A DNA stretch of 7,379 nucleotides, from NCBI GenBank assembly GCA_002328295.1, contig DCXE01000068.1:1-7379 (forward strand). Direction: 5' to 3'. The notes under the pieces are model-generated. The model worked only from the letters and a program-made list of their open reading frames with translations, had not been told where the DNA came from and did not search any database. This document shows positions 1-5,849 of the stretch, piece by piece (position 1 is the first letter of the stretch; each line of letters begins with the position of its first letter). This DNA is from Candidatus Peribacter sp. UBA2144. Its GTDB lineage: Bacteria; Patescibacteriota; Gracilibacteria; Peribacterales; Peribacteraceae. The position numbers and the translations under genes were made by a program.

Positions 1-2064
1 AGAGGGAATAATATTTATCGCTGCCTCTGAATTAAATGCTTCTTCTGACATATCAAACAAGGCAGCCATAGATTCTTTTTGCGCTGTCATTTGTTGCCCA
101 GCACGGTCAAGAATGTAGTCGTATACCACATCGCCATGGTTACATAGTGCCTCAAAAACAAATGGATCACGTTTTAACCCTGCAAAAACTGCAGCTTTAG
201 CAACTTGTGGATGTTGAGCACTTAACCTCCGAAGAGCATGCCATGGAGGTAGCTCTGGTATGTATTCATTTTCTTCGTCATCTCCATCTGAATCATCAGT
301 TGAACTTTCCCAACTAAAACGGTCTTCATCATCGTCGAAATCATCACTTTCATCACCATAAATACCTTGTCCATAATCTGTATCGTAAAAGCTTTTCACT
401 TCTTCTTCTTCTTCTTCTTCTTGGTCTATCTCTTCTCTACGCAAATCCTTACTTTCAACAATTGCATCTACATTAGGGAAGGAAAACTGATTCCATTTTA
501 TACCTCTTAAGAAGTTAACTCCTTTTAGAGTTCCATGCAGATTTTCACTTTCAACCACCTGAACCAGTTTGTCTGCTGCTTGTAAAACAGCTTCTTTGTC
601 TATTTCCTCTTCATTAATTCCATCAACTGTTTCAACAAATTTAGCAATCGCGGTGCCAACTTTTCTTAGTCTCCCTAGTGGTTTTGAAGAACGTGTAAGC
701 GATCTAAGTTCTCCATATAGATAGTCCAAGTGACTAAAGCGTCGCTTTGCATCTTCATGCTCATCATCATCGGAGATTGTAAGCAATGTATCCGCCAACC
801 TATGAATTGCACCCATGTCTTTACTAGTTTCTACTGACTCTCTTAATGATTTTATTTCGTCTCCTATATCCGTAATGCGAGTGCTGTATCTACGATCTAA
901 TGCGGATAATATTCTACCTAATGTATCCAATTTTTCTGATACTGTAGCAGCTTCATAATTTTCAACTTCAGAAAGACGATTTGCTAGATATGACTGGTGT
1001 TGTGCATTATTTACTACAGTCATTATTCTATCGCTGTTGTTGTAATCGGGTAACTCATTTTCTTCTGGTGCAAGCTCACCATTCTCTTTGCGAAGGTATG
1101 CAAGTGTATCACTGACAACAGAACGGATATTATCATGCGTAGGATGAACATCCATGTACTTAGACCAGCTGTCATATGCTTTCAGTTGAGAATTCATAAC
1201 ATTATATATGCCTGAAGTACCATCTTCATCCATCACGCGTTCGGGGTTTAATCCAAGCTCTCTACCATGTTCATACATGATGGCTAATGGCAATGCGTAT
1301 GCAAAACCTTCTTCAATTTTTGAATTAGGAATATTGCCATATACCTTACGCATTTTCATGTGAGTCATTTCGTGGCAAAGAATTGCTGCCAAATCATGTG
1401 GAGATGTTACAAATGGTCTAAAAACCTTACCTTCTTTTTCTTTGCTCTTGTATTCTCTGAATAATCCTTCTGTAAGCACAATGATAGGTGGCTTACTGTG
1501 TCTCATAAACCATGCATTTGGCTCTTTTTGTTTAGAGAGCATAAATCTAACAGGTTCTTTCTCAAAGTCATGGTGCTTAAATTCATAATGTGGCAAATGT
1601 GCCTTGCTAGGGTCTTCTTTGTACAAGGTAGCTACAAAAGTTTGTATCATATCTTGAAATTCCTTACCTTCGGCTGAGCTTGGCTCAACCAATCGCCAAG
1701 ATTCTGCAATTGGCAGTGGAATCTCTCCTTTTTCTAAAGCTTCAATGATGGCATCTTTTTCTTCAGCGTCATCATCAGGCTCGTCTCCGTTACCCTCTGT
1801 GTCATCAGCTATTTCATCTTCATCCAATTCATCTATTTCTACCATGCTAGTATCTGCTGTAGCTGCCATTCTTAACCGATAGCCACTAGCAAGCCTACCT
1901 GTGGAGATAGTTGGCTGTTCAGGAATGGTGTTTTTAGGGTCTAAGCGTTCATCTAGTAAATCTCTAATTCGTGTACGACCTTCATCAACATCTTTGAGGT
2001 TGTTTTTAGGGGGAATCTTGGAAGTTCCAGCCAAATCTTTGTTTTCATCTAATGGTTGCATCAT
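1..2064 (-). CDS. Large acidic protein with M48-like zinc metallopeptidase motif, 3' end beyond window
   Basis: An open frame of 688 codons runs from ATG at 2064 to the left window edge without a stop, so the C-terminus is missing. An in-frame TAA lies eight bases upstream of the start, which fixes the start at 2064 or the adjacent ATG at 2061. Residues 231-235 are HEMTH (HExxH zinc motif). Residues 251-255 are EEGFA, a good candidate for the third, glutamate ligand of a gluzincin. About 40 residues before the motif are PNAW and then IIVLTEGLF, the order seen in M48 peptidases (NAf, then a strand and tGLl, then HExxH). Residues 71-104 and 549-600 are rich in Asp/Glu, including seven consecutive Glu. 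No signal peptide or membrane helix is seen, so it is probably cytoplasmic. It lies downstream of a recombinase and is likely element cargo. The substrate is unknown. The zincin call is good; the family placement is less sure. Confidence 0.75.
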   Translation of the reverse strand, partial: MMQPLDENKDLAGTSKIPPKNNLKDVDEGRTRIRDLLDERLDPKNTIPEQPTISTGRLASGYRLRMAATADTSMVEIDELDEDEIADDTEGNGDEPDDDAEEKDAIIEALEKGEIPLPIAESWRLVEPSSAEGKEFQDMIQTFVATLYKEDPSKAHLPHYEFKHHDFEKEPVRFMLSKQKEPNAWFMRHSKPPIIVLTEGLFREYKSKEKEGKVFRPFVTSPHDLAAILCHEMTHMKMRKVYGNIPNSKIEEGFAYALPLAIMYEHGRELGLNPERVMDEDGTSGIYNVMNSQLKAYDSWSKYMDVHPTHDNIRSVVSDTLAYLRKENGELAPEENELPDYNNSDRIMTVVNNAQHQSYLANRLSEVENYEAATVSEKLDTLGRILSALDRRYSTRITDIGDEIKSLRESVETSKDMGAIHRLADTLLTISDDDEHEDAKRRFSHLDYLYGELRSLTRSSKPLGRLRKVGTAIAKFVETVDGINEEEIDKEAVLQAADKLVQVVESENLHGTLKGVNFLRGIKWNQFSFPNVDAIVESKDLRREEIDQEEEEEEEVKSFYDTDYGQGIYGDESDDFDDDEDRFSWESSTDDSDGDDEENEYIPELPPWHALRRLSAQHPQVAKAAVFAGLKRDPFVFEALCNHGDVVYDYILDRAGQQMTAQKESMAALFDMSEEAFNSEAAINIIPS
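399..422. repeat. (CTT)8 trinucleotide repeat
   Basis: Eight perfect CTT units on the plus strand, read as GAA codons on the minus strand. They encode the seven-residue glutamate run (residues 549-555) of the large metallopeptidase-like protein. Such a tract can change length by slippage in steps of one codon without breaking the frame. Confidence 0.9.
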
Positions 2065-2086
2065 TGTATTTTATCGCATTTATTGG

Positions 2087-2115
2087 ATGATATCTATCCT
2101 TTATATGCAATTCAA
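2087..2115 (-). promoter_or_regulatory. Sigma-70-type promoter candidate for the large acidic gene
   Basis: On the minus strand TTGAAT (2115-2110) is followed after 17 bases by TATCAT (2092-2087). These match the -35 and -10 consensus at 4/6 and 5/6 positions. Initiation would fall near 2080, leaving a short leader before ATG at 2064. It overlaps the stop of the upstream 39-aa gene, so the large gene could be transcribed alone as well as from the recombinase operon. Confidence 0.45.
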
Positions 2116-2119
2116 GCCA

Positions 2120-2239
2120 CTAAGCAACATAACAAAGTTCCTTTTTCTCTTCCTCAAACTCCAACATCTCCAACCTTCTATTCAATTCCGTCAGCCCAGA
2201 AAGTAGAGTAAGGATGTCTCCGTAGGGTTCCTTTTTCAA
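2120..2239 (-). CDS. 39-aa acidic helical small protein downstream of recombinase
   Basis: A frame from TTG at 2239 to TAG at 2120 encodes 39 residues beginning MKKEPYGDILTLLSGLTELN and ending in a Glu/Lys-rich helix-like stretch. An in-frame TAA just upstream leaves TTG as the only usable start. It is preceded at 8 bases by AAGGTGGAG, the best Shine-Dalgarno sequence in the window, which argues strongly for translation. The leucine and acidic/basic spacing suggests a single amphipathic helix or short coiled coil. It lies 40 bases after the recombinase stop on the same strand, so the two are probably co-transcribed. A role as a recombinase accessory or directionality protein is possible but unproven. 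I recognise no family. Confidence 0.6.
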   Translation of the reverse strand: MKKEPYGDILTLLSGLTELNRRLEMLEFEEEKKELCYVA

Positions 2240-2247
2240 CTGATAAG

Positions 2248-2256
2248 CTCCACCTT
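2248..2256 (-). promoter_or_regulatory. Strong Shine-Dalgarno for the 39-aa gene
   Basis: Minus-strand AAGGTGGAG lies 8 bases before the TTG start at 2239. Most genes here lack a clear ribosome binding site, so this one is unusual. It supports both the reality of the small gene and its non-ATG start. Confidence 0.6.
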
Positions 2257-2279
2257 AATCGAGTTAAAAAGTGCTATTC

Positions 2280-3503
2280 CTACAGCATTATCCGCCCCTC
2301 CTTCAGCAACAACCTCTCCTTAAAATTCCTCAGCACATTGCTTTTCTCTAAACTCGATCCCTCACGAAAAATCCCAATCAAGTATTCTTCAATGCTGATA
2401 GGATCGTTCTCTGGTCGGAAGCGATTAATCTTCGCAAGATCCTCTTTAATTCTGCGGTTTAACCGTAGGTGTTTCTCTTTAATCTTGCCAATAATGGCGG
2501 CTGCCTCTTCAAACAGTGCTTCCTCTCGTATGTACTTACATTTACACACTCTCGTACCACCATACTTATTGCACTTGTAATACACATAGGTTTTACCGTG
2601 CCGATTCGTATGTTCAGTGCCACTAACACCAGACCCACATTCCGCACACTTCAGTACTTGATTGAAGTAAAAATTCTTACGACCCCATTTACCCTTAGCC
2701 GTGCGTTTAAGGCTACCTTGTACCTTGGTGAATAATTCCTTGCTAATAATAGGCTTATGATTCCCTTGGTATCGAATACCTCCGTACACAAATTCTCCGT
2801 AATAAAAGGGCTCTTGAAGTATGTTAAAGATACGGCTAAACCCCACCGTACCACCACTAATATTTCTAAATCCTTCCTGTTGTAGTTTTTCTTTTGCCTC
2901 TCTGCCTGTCATACCTTTCTCGGCTATGTTGGTAAAAAGTTTCTTAATGTACGGTGCTCGTTCTTCATCTACCACTATAGAACTAGGATCACCAAAGCGG
3001 TCGGCTCGCACCAGCTTATAGCCAATAGGAGGTCGACCTGGTCGTACTCCCATCTCACACTTGGTACGCAGGCCACGTTTTACATTCTTACTTCGATTAT
3101 CGTTCTCTAGCTTCGCTTGACTACAAAGAATCATCAGTAAAAACTTTTCGTCTGGGGTGTTGGTAAAGGTTTGTCCGCTCGTTTGAATTTGCACCAGTAC
3201 CTGTTGATCCATTAAGTCGACTAGCTTTCCTAGGTCACCAGCATTTCTACTTAAGCGATCTGGTGCCCACGTTAAGATTGCGTTGAATCTTCGTTCTTGG
3301 AGTCCTATTAGTAGGCTTTGATATCCTTTTCTTCCGCCAGAATCTTTAGCAGATTTACTTTCTTGAATCGTTTCTACAACTTTAAGACCCTGTTTATCTG
3401 CAATCTTCTGCATGGCTGCAATCTGTGAATCAATGGAAAGAGCTTGTCGCTCATCTGATTCAGATGATTTACGAGCGTAGAGGCAGTGGGTAGTCTTTTC
3501 CAT
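2280..3503 (-). CDS. Serine site-specific recombinase (resolvase/invertase-type integrase)
   Basis: Catalyses strand exchange between short DNA sites through a 5'-phosphoserine intermediate. From the chosen ATG at 3503 it has 407 aa. The N-terminal resolvase domain shows YARKSSE, with catalytic Ser13, and later PDRLSRN with the conserved arginines (near residues 81-87). GRPPIGYK (near 156-163) opens the recombinase domain. A zinc ribbon follows, with CAEC (near 286-289), YYKC and VCKC. A short helical tail ends the protein; it is smaller than the phiC31-type integrases but normal for this subgroup. The frame can be extended to an ATG at 3563, adding 20 residues that are not typical of the family, so I prefer the internal ATG; neither start has a convincing ribosome binding site. 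It heads a minus-strand array with the 39-aa gene and the large metallopeptidase-like gene, and is probably the integrase of a mobile element whose far end lies left of the window. Confidence 0.9.
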   Translation of the reverse strand: MEKTTHCLYARKSSESDERQALSIDSQIAAMQKIADKQGLKVVETIQESKSAKDSGGRKGYQSLLIGLQERRFNAILTWAPDRLSRNAGDLGKLVDLMDQQVLVQIQTSGQTFTNTPDEKFLLMILCSQAKLENDNRSKNVKRGLRTKCEMGVRPGRPPIGYKLVRADRFGDPSSIVVDEERAPYIKKLFTNIAEKGMTGREAKEKLQQEGFRNISGGTVGFSRIFNILQEPFYYGEFVYGGIRYQGNHKPIISKELFTKVQGSLKRTAKGKWGRKNFYFNQVLKCAECGSGVSGTEHTNRHGKTYVYYKCNKYGGTRVCKCKYIREEALFEEAAAIIGKIKEKHLRLNRRIKEDLAKINRFRPENDPISIEEYLIGIFREGSSLEKSNVLRNFKERLLLKEGRIML

Positions 3504-3575
3504 GTACCTCATGGATGACGCAACCGCGTCCCAAAGGCTAGGCGATTTTACGCTTAAATACATCTTCTAAAGAAC

Positions 3576-3592
3576 TAGAATTTGTTATTCTA
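3576..3592. promoter_or_regulatory. Palindrome overlapping the recombinase promoter (operator candidate)
   Basis: TAGAAT and ATTCTA form perfect 6-bp arms around a 5-base centre. It sits 13 bases upstream of the longest recombinase start and overlaps the proposed -10 element. This arrangement fits a repressor operator or a recombinase site; neither is proven. Confidence 0.4.
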
Positions 3593-3615
3593 TAAATATG
3601 TCAAGCCCTTGCAAA
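3587..3615 (-). promoter_or_regulatory. Promoter candidate for the recombinase
   Basis: On the minus strand TTTGCA (3615-3610) and TAGAAT (3592-3587) are 17 bases apart. The -10 matches consensus at 5/6 and the -35 is weaker. A perfect TTGACA also lies at 3604-3599, but no good -10 stands at the right distance from it. Confidence 0.35.
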
Positions 3616-3625
3616 CGGAACAGAA

Positions 3626-3697
3626 TTTCCCCCTTTTTATAGGTGTTCCATTTGTTCCATTTCTCCTTTTTTTATAGTGTCTCATTTGTCTCAATTT
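3626..3697. repeat. Imperfect tandem duplication of a ~35-bp unit upstream of the recombinase
   Basis: Two adjacent units share the layout: pyrimidine run, T-tract, TATAG, then a doubled 9-mer. The first unit (3626-3659) carries GTTCCATTT twice; the second (3660-3697) carries GTCTCATTT and then GTCTCAATTT. Repeated sites next to a serine integrase gene could bind the recombinase, an accessory factor or a repressor. Confidence 0.55.
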
Positions 3698-3804
3698 AAA
3701 GACAAGAATACTATTCAAAGGGTAGGAGACCTGTATGCTCCGCCATGGCCACTCACTTCGTTCGGGTTCATAGCAAGCCACCAGAGCTGATATAGCCTTA
3801 TAAG

Positions 3805-3863
3805 AGCCCAATTTGCGACTTTCCGCTACCTTGAAAGGAAAGATTTATAGTTCTTGTTGGGCT
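3805..3863. other. Nested inverted repeats, possible structured RNA or DNA hairpin
   Basis: Outer arms AGCCCAA (3805-3811) and TTGGGCT (3857-3863) are perfectly complementary. Inside them CTTTCC (3819-3824) and GGAAAG (3837-3842) pair around a 12-base loop. No U-tract follows, so it is not an ordinary terminator. I do not recognise an RNA family. Confidence 0.3.
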
Positions 3864-3893
3864 AGATTGACTAATATAGTTCAACTGGAGATT

Positions 3894-3911
3894 TTGGCTT
3901 GTATTAGCCAA
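3894..3911. repeat. Inverted repeat TTGGCT-N6-AGCCAA
   Basis: Perfect 6-bp arms separated by six bases, about 155 bases upstream of the histone start. A TAGAAT hexamer follows at 3919-3924, so the site could be an operator near a histone promoter, though the spacing to any -35 is poor. Confidence 0.3.
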
Positions 3912-4067
3912 TTCGCGATAGAATATGCAATTTTCCCACATAATGCGCTCGATCTGTCAATTGAAAATTCACTCTAAAACACCCAATTGAATCAAGAATT
4001 TGCTTGCAGAGCTCCTCGGGACATGCGTAAAATCTCCATGTTCTTTAATTACTTACCCACTACTCCT

Positions 4068-4238
4068 ATGAGTTACGTAGTAGCTTCCAAGATCAAAGAT
4101 CTTGTAAAAGCAAAAGGTATGATGTCATCTGGTGACCTCTCAGACGCTGCAAGCGCACTTCTAGAGGACGCAGTTTCCAAAGCTGTCGCACGCGCAAAAG
4201 CAAACGGCAGAAAGACTGTTCGCCCAGAAGACCTTTAG
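4068..4238 (+). CDS. Small bacterial histone (single histone fold, shortened third helix)
   Basis: A 56-aa DNA-binding protein of the bacterial histone family typified by Bdellovibrio Bd0055. From ATG 4068 the protein starts MSYVVASKIKDLVKAKG, the first helix. The long central helix (about residues 24-46, rich in Ala, Lys and Arg) follows, then NGRKTVRPEDL at the very C-terminus. The RKTVRPEDL segment matches the loop and start of helix 3 in archaeal histones (GRKTIKAEDI in HMfB). The frame ends there, so helix 3 is almost absent, as in known bacterial members. Such proteins form dimers and bind DNA as nucleoid components. The frame extends upstream to ATGs at 4038 and 4023 and a TTG at 3987, but those residues do not resemble the family; the true start is therefore inferred from homology. 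It is monocistronic and closed by a strong terminator 16 bases after the stop. Confidence 0.85.
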   Translation: MSYVVASKIKDLVKAKGMMSSGDLSDAASALLEDAVSKAVARAKANGRKTVRPEDL

Positions 4239-4254
4239 TCTTAATTCGTTAAGT

Positions 4255-4290
4255 AATCAAAAAGGACACCGCGTGGTGTCTTTTTTGATT
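4255..4290. terminator. Bidirectional intrinsic terminator between histone and prfB
   Basis: A 16-bp stem (4255-4270 with 4275-4290, one G-T wobble) with loop GCGT. The GGACACC/GGTGTC core is flanked by A- and T-tracts, so it carries a U-run in either direction. It serves the histone gene on the plus strand and, after the repeat region, prfB on the minus strand. Confidence 0.9.
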
Positions 4291-4398
4291 GTAAGAAATA
4301 CAAAATACGAAACACGAAACAAATTAAAAATCCGAAAAAATAAAGTTTCAGATTTTGTATTTCGGATTTGTTTCAGATTTCGGATTTAGAATTTGAAT
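4291..4398. repeat. Low-complexity repeat tract with inverted copies
   Basis: Degenerate units of the form AAATCCGAAA / AAATACGAAAC on the left (4301-4340) are met by their complements (TTTCGGATTT and variants) on the right (4348-4388). The tract is therefore a degenerate inverted repeat built of short direct repeats. It fills the gap between the convergent histone and prfB genes. No gene is seen. Confidence 0.6.
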
Positions 4399-4404
4399 TA
4401 GTTA

Positions 4405-5482
4405 TTAACCGCGCTTCAATTCCGAATCTATGAATTGTTGTAGATCCCCATCTAACACATCCTCCGTATCACTTGTCTCAACTTCAGTCCTCAAGTCCTT
4501 AACCATCTGATATGGATGTAAGACGTAACTTCTAATTTGCTGTCCGAAGTCTGCACTTTTGGTTGCCCCCTTTAATTCCTTTTTCTTTTCGGTGTCTTCT
4601 TCACGTTGTTTTTCCAAAAGCTTAGCTCGCAGAATATTCATAGCTTGTATCCTGTTTTGTTGTTGGCTTCTTTCATTCTGACATGAAACAACTATGCCGC
4701 TAGGTGCGTGAGTAATTCTTACGGCTGAGTCAGTAACATTAACATGTTGTCCTCCTGCTCCGCTCGATCTGAATGTATCGACTCGTAAATCTTTTTCATC
4801 AATTTCAACTTCAGTCGACTCAGCAATTTCCGGAATAACTTCCACTAGAGCAAAACTAGTTTGCCTCAGATTTTTTGCATTAAAAGGGGAGAGGCGAACT
4901 AGGCGATGTGTTCCGCGTTCACATTTCAGATATCCATAAGAAGGAGATCCTGTTACATGAACTGTTACTGATTTAATTCCTGCTTCCTGCCCATTAGTTT
5001 TTTCCAAAGTATCTGTCTTCCATCCCTGTCTTTCGCAGTACCTCAGATACATTCTAAGAAGCATCTCCGCCCAATCTTGCGCCTCGGTTCCTCCCGCACC
5101 TCCGCTGATTGAAAGATAACAGTTATTCATATCAAACTCTCCACTCAGATAAAGTTGCGTCTCAATTTCCTCCCACCTACTCAGCAATTTTGCTGTCTCT
5201 TCCTCCATACTGGGGCGATCGGATTCCTCAGCTTGTCCAATCAATTCAATTAAATCCCTTGTCTCCTCAGCCAAATCCCGCACAGGCTCCCATTGGCTTT
5301 TAAGTGCCTTTAGCTCTGTAAACAAGGCATTGGCAGCCTTTTGATCATCCCAAATATCAGGGGCTTGTGATTTCTTTTCAAGCTCGGCTATACACTCAGG
5401 AATCTTCCTGGCATCAAAGAGAGTCCTTCCCCGTGTTTACGGCTGTTTGAAGTTCCTTTAATTTAGTTAGCAAGTCCTCCAT
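4405..5482 (-). CDS. prfB: Peptide chain release factor 2, with programmed +1 frameshift
   Basis: Recognises UAA and UGA stop codons and releases the finished protein from the ribosome. From ATG at 5482 the frame runs 22 codons to an in-frame TGA (5416-5414). Skipping the T of this codon joins it to the long frame ending at 4405, giving 358 aa, close to the 365 of E. coli. After the shift the protein reads DARKIPECIAELEKKSQAPD, which aligns with the usual RF2 N-terminus, so the short first frame is genuine. SPF at about residues 198-200 is the RF2 stop-codon-reading tripeptide. GGQ at about 243-245 is the catalytic peptidyl-tRNA hydrolysis motif, in the context SSGAGGQHVNVTDSAVRITH. A frame finder that ignores the shift would start it at a TTG (5325) and lose 52 residues. 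It is a single gene, divergent from the DUF1653 gene. Confidence 0.95.
5414..5432 (-). promoter_or_regulatory. prfB +1 programmed frameshift signal
   Basis: Minus-strand order: internal Shine-Dalgarno-like GGGGAAGGA (5432-5424), a 4-base spacer CTCT, then the slippery CTT and stop TGA (5419-5414), followed by T. E. coli has AGGGGG, three bases, CTT, TGA, C. When RF2 is scarce, slow termination at UGA lets the ribosome slip forward on CUU and make full-length RF2: an autoregulatory loop. The base after TGA is T here rather than the usual C. Confidence 0.93.
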
Positions 5483-5487
5483 GAGGA
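5475..5487 (-). promoter_or_regulatory. Hairpin with the prfB start codon as its loop
   Basis: The minus strand reads TCCTC-ATG-GAGGA, perfect 5-bp arms with the start codon as a three-base loop. The leader upstream is pyrimidine-rich (TTTCCCCCTTCCTC) and has no Shine-Dalgarno sequence. The pairing is real on paper; its use in the cell is inference. Confidence 0.35.
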
Positions 5488-5513
5488 AGGGGGAAAGTAA
5501 GTATCTGACTATT

Positions 5514-5519
5514 ATTATA
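5514..5519 (-). promoter_or_regulatory. Extended -10 promoter candidate for prfB
   Basis: The minus strand shows TGCTATAAT, a perfect TATAAT preceded by the TG of an extended -10. No good -35 is present, as is common with extended -10 promoters. Initiation near 5507 gives a leader of about 25 bases before ATG 5482. Confidence 0.55.
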
Positions 5520-5537
5520 GCATTAGTGCCTCTGATA

Positions 5538-5572
5538 CAGAATTGATAATTCAGAATTGATAATTGAGAATT
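5538..5572. repeat. Tandem 14-mer repeat in prfB/DUF1653 intergenic region
   Basis: CAGAATTGATAATT occurs twice in tandem (5538-5551, 5552-5565), followed by a partial third unit, GAGAATT. It fills the space immediately upstream of the GTG start at 5578. Each full unit contains GATAAT, a -10-like hexamer, so the repeat may itself supply the promoter of the downstream gene. Confidence 0.75.
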
Positions 5573-5577
5573 AAAGA

Positions 5578-5796
5578 GTGTTAGAGCCAGGTATTTATAA
5601 GCATTACAAAGGCAAGAAATATCGTGTTCTTGGAATCGCCAAACATAGCGAAACCCTCGAAGATTTGGTTGTGTATGAGGCTTTGTATGAAAATGAGAAT
5701 TCTAAGCTTTGGGTGAGGTCCGTGGATATGTTTAAGGAGCGATTAGTCATAAATGGCAGGGAAGTACCCAGATTTGAGTTTATTTCGTCACAATAA
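5578..5796 (+). CDS. DUF1653 family protein
   Basis: A 72-aa protein matching the DUF1653 pattern along its whole length: PGIYKHYKGKKYRVLGIAKH at the start, then HSETLEDLVVYEALYE, then LWVRSVDMFKE and the closing VPRFEFI. Members are compact, mostly beta, cytoplasmic proteins of unknown function, often encoded alone. The GTG at 5578 is chosen because the family begins only a few residues before the PGxYxHYKG motif. No separate ribosome binding site is seen; AAAGAG abuts the start codon, so initiation may be weak or leaderless. It is divergent from prfB across 95 bases that also hold the tandem 14-mer repeat. The next gene starts 88 bases downstream and has its own -10-like element, so this gene is probably transcribed alone. 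Confidence 0.9.
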   Translation: MLEPGIYKHYKGKKYRVLGIAKHSETLEDLVVYEALYENENSKLWVRSVDMFKERLVINGREVPRFEFISSQ

Positions 5797-5843
5797 ATCT
5801 TAACTGGCAAGTATCATAAATAGCTCTAAATCGCGTTTTCCGC

Positions 5844-5849
5844 TATAAT
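5844..5849 (+). promoter_or_regulatory. -10 element candidate for the PilN-like/PilO-like pair
   Basis: A perfect TATAAT lies 35 bases before the ATG at 5885. No convincing -35 stands 16-18 bases upstream. It is placed to drive both overlapping downstream genes. Confidence 0.45.

Larger units (their letters stand above)
3564..4067. other. Gene-poor region between recombinase and histone; probable element boundary
   Basis: No convincing gene is seen. From left to right it holds a palindrome with a promoter-like site, an imperfect tandem duplication, a GC-rich island (3721-3790, 40 of 70 bases G or C), a region able to fold (3805-3863) and an inverted repeat (3894-3911). Serine integrase genes usually lie beside an attachment site, so one junction of the element is expected here. 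No repeat partner is visible because the other end is off the window. Confidence 0.5.

Noticed and set aside
1901..2206. 101-codon plus-strand frame
   Set aside because: It is antisense to the start of the large metallopeptidase-like gene and the 39-aa gene, with low-complexity Ser/Leu/Phe composition typical of a shadow frame.
2338..3021. Several plus- and minus-strand frames inside the recombinase
   Set aside because: All overlap the recombinase in other frames; only the recombinase frame shows conserved motifs.
3720..3790. Possible tRNA on the plus strand (GGGTTCATAGC followed by CCACCA)
   Set aside because: The bases flanking the GTTCATA loop do not pair as a T-stem, and there are too few bases before CCA for T-stem plus acceptor strand.
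3590..3811. 73-codon minus-strand frame upstream of the recombinase
   Set aside because: It runs through the tandem duplication, the recombinase promoter candidate and the GC-rich island. Its translation shows no domain pattern and it lacks a ribosome binding site.
4301..4388. CRISPR-like array in the AAATCCGAAA repeat tract
   Set aside because: Units are about 10 bases, degenerate and unspaced, with inverted copies; there are no uniform spacers and no cas genes.
5109..5303. 64-codon plus-strand frame within prfB
   Set aside because: It is antisense to a well-conserved release factor gene and has no independent support.
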